The notes under the pieces: model-generated
Seen by the model: only the letters and a program-made list of their open reading frames with translations
What the model was told of the DNA's origin: nothing
Database searches by the model: none
Program-made: the position numbers and the translations under genes
Shown: in pieces, positions 1 through 5,538 of the stretch
Layout: the number at the start of each line of letters is the position of its first letter
How positions within the stretch are numbered: position 1 is the first letter of the stretch
Assembly: GCA_946479475.1 (NCBI GenBank)
Contig: CAMLGG010000321.1
Location: 1-5,613, forward strand
Direction: 5' to 3'
DNA: 5,613 nucleotides
Source: an uncultured Ideonella sp.
Lineage (GTDB): Bacteria > Pseudomonadota > Gammaproteobacteria > Burkholderiales > Burkholderiaceae

Positions 1-45
1 GGTCCGGCCGTGGGCGGCGTGGTGCAGGGGCACGGTGATCATCAT
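1..45 (-). CDS. Partial CDS (N-terminus): probable AtuA-like ferredoxin-fold partner protein
   Basis: Only the first 15 codons are in the window, reading MMITVPLHHAAHGRT. The start ATG shares the bases ATGA with the stop of the AtuA gene, so the two are likely translationally coupled. A GAGG at 53-56, inside the end of the AtuA gene and 7 nt before the ATG, can serve as ribosome binding site; a second in-frame ATG follows directly. In many genomes the DUF1446/AtuA gene is followed by a small protein of about 100 residues whose N-terminus runs 'VPL..lAHaRsGDKGN'. The visible residues fit the beginning of that pattern, with AHGRT aligned to AHARS. The identity is inferred from context and this short match; the diagnostic GDKGN lies outside the window. 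Confidence 0.6.
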   Translation of the reverse strand, partial: MMITVPLHHAAHGRT

Positions 46-1424
46 CGGTCGGCCTCGATGAAGCGATGCCGCGTGGGCACTTGTTCGCGCGGCACCAGGC
101 AGGAGACGGTGCCGAGCTGGGCGCGCAGGCCGGTGCGCACCCCGCCGCCGCCGGCCGGGCCGCAGGTGTAGAGCGCGGTCACTTCGCGCGTGAGGCGCTC
201 GGCCTGCGCGCGCTCGGCGTGGCGCAGTGCCACACGCAGACGCACGTCCCGTGCGTCGCCCGAGGGCTGCGCGGCGAGCCAGCGACCCGCGTCGTCGGCG
301 AAGAGGCTGGCCACGCCGATGAGGTCGATGCGCAAGGGGCCGAGGCCGGCCAGGCGCTCTCGCAGCACATCCGCGGCGAGGCGGGCGCGCGCCTCGGCGC
401 GGGCGCCCGCGTAGGAGATCTCGCCCTCGGCCAGCCAGCCGTTCTCGTGGCAGACGTTGACTTTCAGCGTGGCGGGGCGGGCGTGGCCGCGCACGCCCGC
501 GAGCTCCACGCGGTCCGGCGCCAGCTGCGTCACCGTGGCATGCGTCAGGTCGGCGACCACGTCGGGCGTCAGGTAGGCGGCGGGATCGTGCAGCTCGTAC
601 AGCAGCTGCTCCTTCACGCTGTGCTCGTCGATGCGGCCGCCGGTGCCCGCGGGCTTGGTGATGACGCAGGAGCCGTCGTCGTGGATCTCGGCGATCGGGT
701 AGCCGAGCGAGGCGAGGCCGGGGACGTCCTTGAAGCCCGGGTCCGCGTAGTAGCCGCCGCTCACCTGCGCGCCGCATTCGAGCAGGTGACCGGCCATGGT
801 GGCGCCGGCCAGGCGATCCCGGTCTTCCAGCGACCAGCCGAAGTGGGCCAACGCGGGGCCGACGGTGAGCGAGGGGTCGGCCACCCGGCCGCAGACCACG
901 ATCTCGGCGCCTTCGCGCAAGGCTGCGGCGATGGATTCGGCGCCGATGTAGGCGTTGGCGCTGACGACGGCGAGCGGGTCGAAGCTGTCGCCGCCGATGG
1001 CAGCCCGCAGCATCGGCCGCTCGGCATCGCCGCCGAGATCGTCGCCTTCGACGATGGCGATGCGCGGCGGCCTCGGCGTCAGCTCGGCTGCGAGCGCGTG
1101 GATGCGTCGGGCAGCGCCAGCGGGGTTGGCTGCGCCGAAGTTGCTCACGATGCGGATGCCGTGCGAGAGGCAATCGGCCAGCACCGGCCGCAGCAGTTCG
1201 ACCAGCAGCGGCTCGTAGCCGGCTTCAGGATCCTGCCGGCGCGCGAGCTGCGCCAGGGCCAGCGTCCGCTCGGCGAGCGTCTCGAAGATCAGCACGGCCG
1301 GGCCCTGCGCGGCGATGAGCGCCCGCACGACCGGCGCGGCGGCATCGGTGCGGTCGCCCGAGAAGCCGGCGGCCGAGCCGACGCGCAGCACGCCGGGACG
1401 GGACGAGGAAGACGATGCGGCCAT
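42..1424 (-). CDS. AtuA family protein (DUF1446, acyclic terpene utilization-like)
   Basis: The 460-residue product is a full-length member of the DUF1446/AtuA family. Family-type blocks span it: GSAAGFSGDR (16-25), NFGAANP (95-101), GRVADPSLTVGPALAHFGW (179-197), GHLLECGAQVSGGYY (212-226), KPAGTGGRIDEHSVKEQLL (257-275) and the glycine-rich YTCGPAGGGGVR (419-430). AtuA belongs to gene clusters for acyclic terpenoid (citronellol/geraniol) degradation in Pseudomonas, but its reaction is not established and many homologues sit in other acyl-CoA clusters, so no substrate is claimed. No signal peptide or membrane segment is visible; it is probably cytoplasmic. The ATG at 1424 lacks a well-placed Shine-Dalgarno: an AGGAG at 1446-1450 is 21 nt away, and an in-frame TAG at 1449-1451 limits upstream extension. 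The serine-rich first 11 residues precede the conserved core, so the true start could be slightly internal. It overlaps the next minus-strand gene by 4 nt. Confidence 0.9.
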   Translation of the reverse strand: MAASSSSSRPGVLRVGSAAGFSGDRTDAAAPVVRALIAAQGPAVLIFETLAERTLALAQLARRQDPEAGYEPLLVELLRPVLADCLSHGIRIVSNFGAANPAGAARRIHALAAELTPRPPRIAIVEGDDLGGDAERPMLRAAIGGDSFDPLAVVSANAYIGAESIAAALREGAEIVVCGRVADPSLTVGPALAHFGWSLEDRDRLAGATMAGHLLECGAQVSGGYYADPGFKDVPGLASLGYPIAEIHDDGSCVITKPAGTGGRIDEHSVKEQLLYELHDPAAYLTPDVVADLTHATVTQLAPDRVELAGVRGHARPATLKVNVCHENGWLAEGEISYAGARAEARARLAADVLRERLAGLGPLRIDLIGVASLFADDAGRWLAAQPSGDARDVRLRVALRHAERAQAERLTREVTALYTCGPAGGGGVRTGLRAQLGTVSCLVPREQVPTRHRFIEADR

Positions 1425-1477
1425 GGCGCGAATGTAGGCACTCGGCTCCTATCTGTGAAATCGAAAATGGAGATGAC

Positions 1478-1498
1478 TTGATCCACGGAACGAATCAA
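1478..1498. promoter_or_regulatory. Probable LysR-type regulator binding site (T-N11-A palindrome)
   Basis: The 90-bp gap between the divergent AtuA and LysR genes contains the perfect inverted repeat TTGAT-N11-ATCAA. Its inner bases T1482 and A1494 form the T-N11-A core typical of LysR-family boxes. It ends 16 bp before the LysR start codon and lies about 53 bp upstream of the AtuA start, a position suited to autoregulation and to control of the divergent operon. A weaker ATC-N9-GAT (1460-1474), also containing T-N11-A, lies nearer the AtuA gene and could be an activation half-site. The site is read directly from sequence; its function is inferred. Confidence 0.55.
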
Positions 1499-1514
1499 TC
1501 CAAGATGGCCTCCG

Positions 1515-2414
1515 ATGGACCTTTCCACCCGCCAGCTGCGCGCCTTCCTGGCCCTCGCCGAGCAGCGCAGCTTCACCCGCGCCGCTTCGCAGTGCCACCT
1601 CTCGCAGCCTGCCTACAGCGCCCTGATCCGGCAGCTGGAGGACCAGCTCGGGCAGCGCCTGTTCGATCGCAGCACCCGCCACGTCGAGTTGACGACCGAA
1701 GGCCGCGCCTTCGAGCCGGCTGCGCGCCGCGTGCTGGCCGAGTTCGACGCCGCCCTGGCCAGTGCCGCCGACTACGCCGCCAAACGCCGTGGCAAGGTCT
1801 CCATCGCCCTGCTGCCTTCGCTCGCGGCCGGCTGGCTGCCGGCGGTGCTCGCCGGCTTCCGTGCCCGCCATCCCGCCATCGAGCTCGAAGTGGCCGACGT
1901 GCTGAGCGAGGCCTGCATCGAGCGCGTCAGGTCCGGCCAGGCGGACCTGGCCATCGCCGCCATCCGCGCCGACACGCCCGAGCTCAAGGCCGAGCTCTTC
2001 TGCACCGACCGCTTCCACCTCGTCTGCCCCAAGGGCCATCCCCTGGCGACGATGAAGGCGGCGCCGAAGCCCAGGGACCTGCTGCCCTATCCCTTCATCC
2101 ACCTTTCGCGCACCAGCAGCGTCCGGCAGTACCTGGACGCCGCCCTCAGGCCGCTGCAGCTCAACGCGGTGATGGAGGTGGAGCAGCTGGCCACCGTGAT
2201 GGGCATGGTCCGCGCGGGATTGGGCGTCAGCATCGTTCCCGAGCTCGCGCTGTTCCACTTCCAGCAACCCGCGCTCGTCACGCGGGCCTTGGGTTGGAAG
2301 GGTTTGATGCGTCGGCTGTACCTGGTCAGGAGGCGGGACCGAGGCTTGTCGGTGGCCGCCGAGGCCTTCCACGGGCTGGTGCTCGCGACGGCTGCGTCGA
2401 AGGCGCGCGCCTGA
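1515..2414 (+). CDS. LysR-type transcriptional regulator
   Basis: The 299-residue product has the standard LysR length and layout. A winged helix-turn-helix occupies roughly residues 4-63, including the recognition segment FTRAASQCHLSQPAYSALIR (20-39) and the linker motif QLGQRLFDRSTR (44-55). A periplasmic-binding-protein-like effector domain follows from about 92 to 295, with ADLAIAAI (143-150), HLVCPKGHPLA (168-178) and GLGVSIVPE (235-243). Cys27 in the DNA-binding domain is unusual but not diagnostic. The ATG at 1515 begins exactly at the usual MDLSTRQLRAFLALAE start of the family; only a weak purine stretch (AAGATGG) precedes it. The gene is divergent from AtuA across a shared control region with a LysR-type palindrome, so it most likely regulates that operon in response to a pathway intermediate that the sequence does not reveal. 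Its 3' end converges with the VOC gene, 52 bp away. Confidence 0.95.
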   Translation: MDLSTRQLRAFLALAEQRSFTRAASQCHLSQPAYSALIRQLEDQLGQRLFDRSTRHVELTTEGRAFEPAARRVLAEFDAALASAADYAAKRRGKVSIALLPSLAAGWLPAVLAGFRARHPAIELEVADVLSEACIERVRSGQADLAIAAIRADTPELKAELFCTDRFHLVCPKGHPLATMKAAPKPRDLLPYPFIHLSRTSSVRQYLDAALRPLQLNAVMEVEQLATVMGMVRAGLGVSIVPELALFHFQQPALVTRALGWKGLMRRLYLVRRRDRGLSVAAEAFHGLVLATAASKARA

Positions 2415-2466
2415 CGCGCCAGATCGTCGCCGCCCATGACCTGGTCGGAAGGGGCGCGCCCGGGCG

Positions 2467-2865
2467 TCAGCCCTCGGACTGACCCGCCGGCTCGAAAAGC
2501 TCGACCAGGTTGCCCGACGGGTCCTCGACGAGGATCTGTCGGCCGCCGGGGCCGGCCACGATGTCGTTGCGGAACTTCACCCCGGCCTTCCTCAGGGCAC
2601 TGACCTCGCCCTCGAGATCGACGGTCTTGACGATGATGCGGTTCCAGCCGCCCGGCTCCGGCCGGCGGCCGTCGGGCATGGGTTGCGAGCCGCCACCCGG
2701 GCCCCGCGGCGGACTGAGCACCAGCTGCAGGTCTTCGCGCGCCAGGAGCGCGAAATCGGCACCCGACCGGGCGCAGGTGCCGAAGCCCAGGTGGCGGGTG
2801 TAGAAGGCAACGGCCTGCTCGACATCGTTCACGATGTAGCGGACCATGAGGGCGTTCAGTTTCAT
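2467..2865 (-). CDS. VOC family protein (glyoxalase/bleomycin-resistance fold)
   Basis: The 132-residue product has the two beta-alpha-beta-beta-beta modules of a single-chain VOC protein. The first is MVRYIVNDVEQAVAFYTRHL (7-26), ending in LGF. The second runs from WNRIIVKTVDLEGEVSALRK (74-93) to ILVEDPSGNLVELFEP (111-126). Family members include glyoxalase I, extradiol dioxygenases and antibiotic-binding proteins, so the substrate is open. The position usually held by a metal-binding His in strand 1 is Arg9, and the matching site of module 2 is around Asn75/Arg76; Glu122 of the NLVELF motif is kept. A classical metal-dependent glyoxalase is therefore unlikely, and a binding or other role is possible. 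A glycine/proline-rich loop (52-73) separates the modules. The ATG is well supported by AGAAAGG (2872-2878) 6 nt upstream. It is divergent from the small exported-protein gene and convergent with the LysR gene. Confidence 0.9.
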   Translation of the reverse strand: MKLNALMVRYIVNDVEQAVAFYTRHLGFGTCARSGADFALLAREDLQLVLSPPRGPGGGSQPMPDGRRPEPGGWNRIIVKTVDLEGEVSALRKAGVKFRNDIVAGPGGRQILVEDPSGNLVELFEPAGQSEG

Positions 2866-2930
2866 GGGGTGCCTTTCTGCCGCCGGTGCGCGACTGCGGA
2901 AAGTGCGGCAATACTCGTACCTTCCGGGTC

Positions 2931-2937
2931 GAAGGAG
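2931..2937 (+). promoter_or_regulatory. Strong ribosome binding site that sets the start of the small exported protein
   Basis: GAAGGAG lies 5 nt before the ATG at 2943. The same frame is open upstream to a GTG at 2886, which would add 19 residues, but no such site precedes that codon. The ATG choice also places a good signal peptide at the N-terminus. A possible -10 element, AATACT (2910-2915), sits just upstream without a recognisable -35 and is not annotated separately. Confidence 0.75.
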
Positions 2938-2942
2938 CCGCC

Positions 2943-3302
2943 ATGCGCCTCATCGCAAGAACCACTGCCGCCGTCCTCTGTTTCCCGCTCCTGTGCGCTG
3001 CCGCATCGGATTCGACCTGGCCCGTGGCGGGCCAGCAGGGCATCGTGCGATTCGTCATCGTCCCGGCCGACAAGGCCGCGGACGAGCGGGCCTACGAGGA
3101 GCAGATCGTGCGGCTGTGCGAGCCGGATCGCAGCTGCTTCCTCAACTTCTACACCAACTCCACCGGTGCGCCGGCCGAGGTGCCGCTGCCGCAGGCCATC
3201 GCCAGCGAGGCCACGGCCACCTACCGCCGGTCGCTCAAGAACGGCGTCCAGCTGCTGACCTGGAGCTGCCGCCTCAAGGTGCCCGACCGGCCCTGCTTCT
3301 GA
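2943..3302 (+). CDS. Small exported cysteine-containing protein, function unknown
   Basis: I do not recognise this 119-residue protein as a named family. It begins with a signal peptide: MRLIAR, a hydrophobic core at about 8-20, and a likely cleavage after Ala21 (CAAA|SDS). No proper lipobox is seen, so it is probably periplasmic or secreted. The mature part of about 98 residues has four cysteines in two pairs, C59-x5-C65 and C109-x8-C118. Each pair ends in a similar motif, PDRSCF and PDRPCF, the second forming the C-terminus. This suggests two disulfides in a small beta-rich fold; VRFVIVPAD (35-43) and QLLTWSCRLKV (103-113) look like strands. The start is fixed by GAAGGAG at 2931-2937. It is divergent from the VOC gene and followed 32 nt later by a GNAT gene, possibly on the same transcript. 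That it is a real gene is well supported; its role is not. Confidence 0.8.
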   Translation: MRLIARTTAAVLCFPLLCAAASDSTWPVAGQQGIVRFVIVPADKAADERAYEEQIVRLCEPDRSCFLNFYTNSTGAPAEVPLPQAIASEATATYRRSLKNGVQLLTWSCRLKVPDRPCF

Positions 3303-3334
3303 ACCGCAACCCTCCACCCGCACGACCGCCCCGC

Positions 3335-3874
3335 ATGACGATGCTGACCTCTGGCCGCTACCTGTTCCGCCCCTTCTCCGAGGCGGACACCTTCGCCTTC
3401 GTCGAGGCCGTCCGCGAGTCCGGCCGGACGGTCGGGCGCTGGATGACCTGGGCCCACGGGGACTACCGGCCGGCCGACGCGGCGGCCTGGTTCGCCCACT
3501 GCGCCGAAGAGCGCGCCGGCGGCGCCAGCCACGAGTTCGGCATCTTCGATGCGGCCTCCGGCACCTTGGTCGGCGGCTGCGGCCTGAACCAGTTCAACAC
3601 CGTCAACGGCTTCTGCAACCTGGGCTACTGGGTCAGGCAGTCGTGGCAGCGCCGCGGCGCGGCGCTGGCGGCCGTGCAGGCCTTGGCGCGCTACGCTTTC
3701 GACGAACTCGGCCAGGGGCGGGTGGAGATCGTGGTCGCCGAGGGCAACCTGCCGAGCCTGGGCGTGGCCGAGCGCGCCGGCGCGGTCCGCGAGTGCCTGG
3801 CCCGCAACCGGCTCAAGGTGCACGGGCGGTTCCCGGATGCCTACGTCTTCTCGCTGGTGCCGGGGGCGGGATGA
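3335..3874 (+). CDS. GNAT family N-acetyltransferase, RimJ/RimL-like
   Basis: The 179-residue product looks like an acetyl-CoA-dependent N-acetyltransferase of the RimJ/RimL type. The N-terminal part GRYLFRPFSEADTFAFVEAV (7-26) and GRWMTWAHGDY (34-44) match the usual 'LR.l...Da..l..av..S......WM.W'. The acetyl-CoA pyrophosphate loop is QRRGAA (105-110), preceded by LGYWVRQSW (96-104). The C-terminal half has the expected EGNLPSLGVAERAGAVRE (136-153), where Asn138 is the conserved family position. The acceptor could be a protein N-terminus, an amino acid or a small molecule; sequence alone does not tell. No convincing Shine-Dalgarno precedes ATG 3335, and the upstream 32 nt are cytosine-rich, so translation may depend on readthrough from the preceding gene. 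A second ATG at 3341 would remove two residues. Its end converges with the peroxidase-like gene, 16 bp away. Confidence 0.88.
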   Translation: MTMLTSGRYLFRPFSEADTFAFVEAVRESGRTVGRWMTWAHGDYRPADAAAWFAHCAEERAGGASHEFGIFDAASGTLVGGCGLNQFNTVNGFCNLGYWVRQSWQRRGAALAAVQALARYAFDELGQGRVEIVVAEGNLPSLGVAERAGAVRECLARNRLKVHGRFPDAYVFSLVPGAG

Positions 3875-3890
3875 CGGGCCGTGCGCCGCT

Positions 3891-4547
3891 TCAGGCTGAC
3901 GGGACGGTGGCGGCGGCCAGGCGCCGCGTCATGCGCTCGGGCAGGCGGCGCTCGGCGAACAGCTGCCGCACCTCGGCCACGCTGAGGTAGCGGCCGGCCC
4001 GCCCGGGCTTGCCCATCACCTGCAGGAGGATGGGCCACTCGCCGTCCATCAGGCGCCGGTCGATGCGCCGGCGGCGGCCGGCGGCCCGATCGAAGTTCGA
4101 GTCCATCATGCGGGTCAGGTCCTCGGCGTCGAGGCCGCGCTCGATGGTGCCATCCGCGCCGAGCTTGTCGCCGGCGAAGTCGTCGAGCCGGTCCAGCTCG
4201 GCGCGGACGACGTGGGCCTTGTCGTCCAGGATGCCCGAGCCGGCCCCCTTCTTGTCCAGCGGGCCGCCGCGCAGTGCGTCGAGGCGAACGCCGCCGAAGG
4301 CATTGCGCGTGGCCTGAAGCGGGCCGAGCCCGTTGGCGATCAACCCGATCGCGCGGATGGCGGCGGGCGGCAGGTCCGGGGAGCCTTCGCCTGCCTTGGC
4401 CACCGCCACGATGGTCCTCGCCAGCTCGCCGAGCCCCACCGTGTCGCCGGGCAGCAGGCCTTGGGCGACCAGGGCGCGCAGGAAGGGGCAGGGGTTGTTC
4501 GGCGAAACCTCGCGGCGCTGGGTGGATGCAGGCACGTTGGACTCCAT
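3891..4547 (-). CDS. Putative heme-thiolate peroxidase-like protein (Peroxidase_2/chloroperoxidase family)
   Basis: The 218-residue product lacks a signal peptide or membrane segment. Its landmarks follow the order of the chloroperoxidase/unspecific peroxygenase family. PCPFLRALVAQGLLP (19-33) matches the family's 'PCP.LN.LANHG.LP', with Cys20 as candidate heme-thiolate ligand. LDDKAHVVRAE (107-117) aligns with 'IE(H/G)DAS.TRAD'. DGEWPILLQVMG (168-179), then VRQLFAERRLP (193-203), match the C-terminal 'GE..f.l..fG...VR.fF.eERLP', making Glu170 the candidate acid-base residue. Known members bind heme through the Cys and use peroxide for halogenation or oxygenation. Here the Glu-His/Gly-Asp triad reads Asp-Asp-Lys, so activity is uncertain. 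The family consensus is from memory. ATG 4547 is the only sensible start: upstream, the frame merely runs antisense through the neighbouring gene. No Shine-Dalgarno is visible. It is divergent from the exported NTF2-fold gene. A degenerate EF-hand-like stretch (127-144) is an alternative reading of the middle. Confidence 0.6.
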   Translation of the reverse strand: MESNVPASTQRREVSPNNPCPFLRALVAQGLLPGDTVGLGELARTIVAVAKAGEGSPDLPPAAIRAIGLIANGLGPLQATRNAFGGVRLDALRGGPLDKKGAGSGILDDKAHVVRAELDRLDDFAGDKLGADGTIERGLDAEDLTRMMDSNFDRAAGRRRRIDRRLMDGEWPILLQVMGKPGRAGRYLSVAEVRQLFAERRLPERMTRRLAAATVPSA

Positions 4548-4564
4548 CGTGGACGGGCCGGTCC

Positions 4565-4595
4565 ATCGTAGCCGGCCTGGCCGATCGGTCGTCAA
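4565..4595 (-). promoter_or_regulatory. Candidate sigma-70 promoter for the peroxidase-like gene
   Basis: On the minus strand TTGACG (4595-4590) resembles a -35 box (5 of 6) and TACGAT (4570-4565) a -10 box (4 of 6), with a rather long 19-nt spacer. Transcription would begin some 10-15 nt before the ATG at 4547, giving a very short leader, which fits the lack of a Shine-Dalgarno. The palindrome CCGATCGG (4581-4588) lies in the spacer and could be an operator. The 99-bp gap must also hold the promoter of the divergent gene; TACGCT at 4610-4615 is a weak -10 candidate for it. Confidence 0.35.
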
Positions 4596-4646
4596 GGCTT
4601 CCCTCACGCTACGCTTGCGCCCTCGTGCCACCACCAACGCCTGCGC

Positions 4647-5534
4647 ATGAAGCCGAACCGACTTGTCCTCCTCCTGGGCCTGGCCCTGCTCTGGCTGGGC
4701 CCGGCGCGGGCCCAGCTCGCCGTCACGCCGGCAGCCGACCAGGCGGCGCTGCTCTCCAGCCCCGACCCGGCGCTCGCGCGGAACAAGCGACTCGTGTACG
4801 ACTTCTGGCGCGAGGTCTTCGAGGCCGGCCACCTCGAGCTGGCGTCGAAGTACATGGCCGAAGGCTATCGGCAGCACAACCCGAACGTTCCCACCGGCCG
4901 CGCGGCCTTCGTCGAGTTCTTCGGCAGCTTCAAGAAGCCGCGGGCGATCGAGCCGAGGGTGACGGCACCCCTGGTGTCCGTCACCGCCGAAGGCGACCTC
5001 GTCGTGCTGGCCTTCGCGCGCGATCTGGCCGATCCGGCGGAGCCAGGCCGCCGGTACACGACCACCTGGTTCGACATGTTCCGCGTCGAGAACGGCAGGA
5101 TCACCGAGCACTGGGATGCGGCCGAGAAGCAGCCGCCGCGTCCGCCACAGGCTGATGCGAGCGCGCAGGAAGAGGAGGTCAAGTCGGCGACCCAGCGCGC
5201 CTGCGAAGCCTTCCAGCGCGCGGACCTGGCGGCGGTGGAGGCCCTGCTCGCGCCCGGCTTCACCCTGGTCGGCTCCGACGGCAGCGTGCAGCCTCGGGAG
5301 CAGGCCCTGGCCGAGGTGCGCGCAAAGGAGCCGAGATACGAAGTCTTCCGCAACCACGACATGGTGGCCCGGGTCTACGGCGATGCGGCCACGGTGCAGG
5401 GCATCACCACGCTCAAGGGCACTTCCGGCGGCAAGCCCTTTGCCCTCGACGTTCGCTTCACCGACACGCTGGTGCGCAGCAACGGCCAATGGCGCATCGT
5501 GGTGAGCCATGTGACCCGCCTTCCGGCGAACTGA
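4647..5534 (+). CDS. Exported protein with two tandem NTF2/SnoaL-like domains
   Basis: The 295-residue product starts with a clear signal peptide (MKPNR, a leucine-rich core at 6-17, likely cleavage ARA|QL after residue 22), so it acts outside the cytoplasm. Domain 1 (about 40-160) is SnoaL-like of the YesE/COG4922 type: NKRLVYDFWREVF (46-58), YRQHNPNVPTGRAAFVEFF (74-92) and WFDMFRVENGRITEHWD (141-157) are its hallmarks. After a proline/glutamate-rich linker (163-177), domain 2 (about 178-292) is a DUF4440/SnoaL-like unit with ATQRACEAFQRADLAAVEAL (181-200), LLAPGFTLVGSDG (200-212) and QWRIVVSHVTRL (281-292). NTF2-fold domains host isomerases, aldol-condensation enzymes, dehydratases and plain binding proteins; no reaction is assigned. 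Two different NTF2 domains in one secreted chain could form an internal pseudo-dimer. No Shine-Dalgarno precedes ATG 4647, but the signal peptide requires this start. It is divergent from the peroxidase-like gene and followed after 4 nt by the cold-shock gene. Confidence 0.88.
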   Translation: MKPNRLVLLLGLALLWLGPARAQLAVTPAADQAALLSSPDPALARNKRLVYDFWREVFEAGHLELASKYMAEGYRQHNPNVPTGRAAFVEFFGSFKKPRAIEPRVTAPLVSVTAEGDLVVLAFARDLADPAEPGRRYTTTWFDMFRVENGRITEHWDAAEKQPPRPPQADASAQEEEVKSATQRACEAFQRADLAAVEALLAPGFTLVGSDGSVQPREQALAEVRAKEPRYEVFRNHDMVARVYGDAATVQGITTLKGTSGGKPFALDVRFTDTLVRSNGQWRIVVSHVTRLPAN

Positions 5535-5538
5535 AGGC

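Noticed and set aside
66..1481. A 471-codon open frame on the plus strand opposite the AtuA gene
   Set aside because: It is antisense to a clear family member, its residues are compositionally biased (Ala, Gly, Arg, His, Val) without domains, and such frames arise routinely in GC-rich genes.
1449..2372. A 307-codon minus-strand frame opposite the LysR gene, and a plus-strand frame of 355 codons from 1415
   Set aside because: Both lie over the LysR coding region, which shows canonical motifs throughout; neither has family features of its own.
2402..2420. GC hairpin (GGCGCG, 7-nt loop, CGCGCC) at the end of the LysR gene, and the palindrome GGGCGCGCCC at 2452-2461, as transcription terminators
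   Set aside because: No T-tract follows on either strand, and stems of this size occur by chance in such GC-rich sequence.
2412..2469. Mirrored TGACGC at both convergent stop codons (LysR and VOC)
   Set aside because: A 6-bp inverted repeat 46 bp apart, each half including an ordinary TGA stop, is compatible with chance.
2886..2942. GTG-initiated longer form of the small exported protein
   Set aside because: The extra 19 residues would bury the signal peptide, and the strong GAAGGAG site lies immediately before the ATG at 2943.
4017..4166. EF-hand calcium site in the peroxidase-like protein (DKLGADGTIERGLDAEDL)
   Set aside because: The acidic spacing does not fit the canonical 12-residue loop and the final Glu is out of register. 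The whole-protein match to the heme-thiolate peroxidase layout explains more of the sequence.
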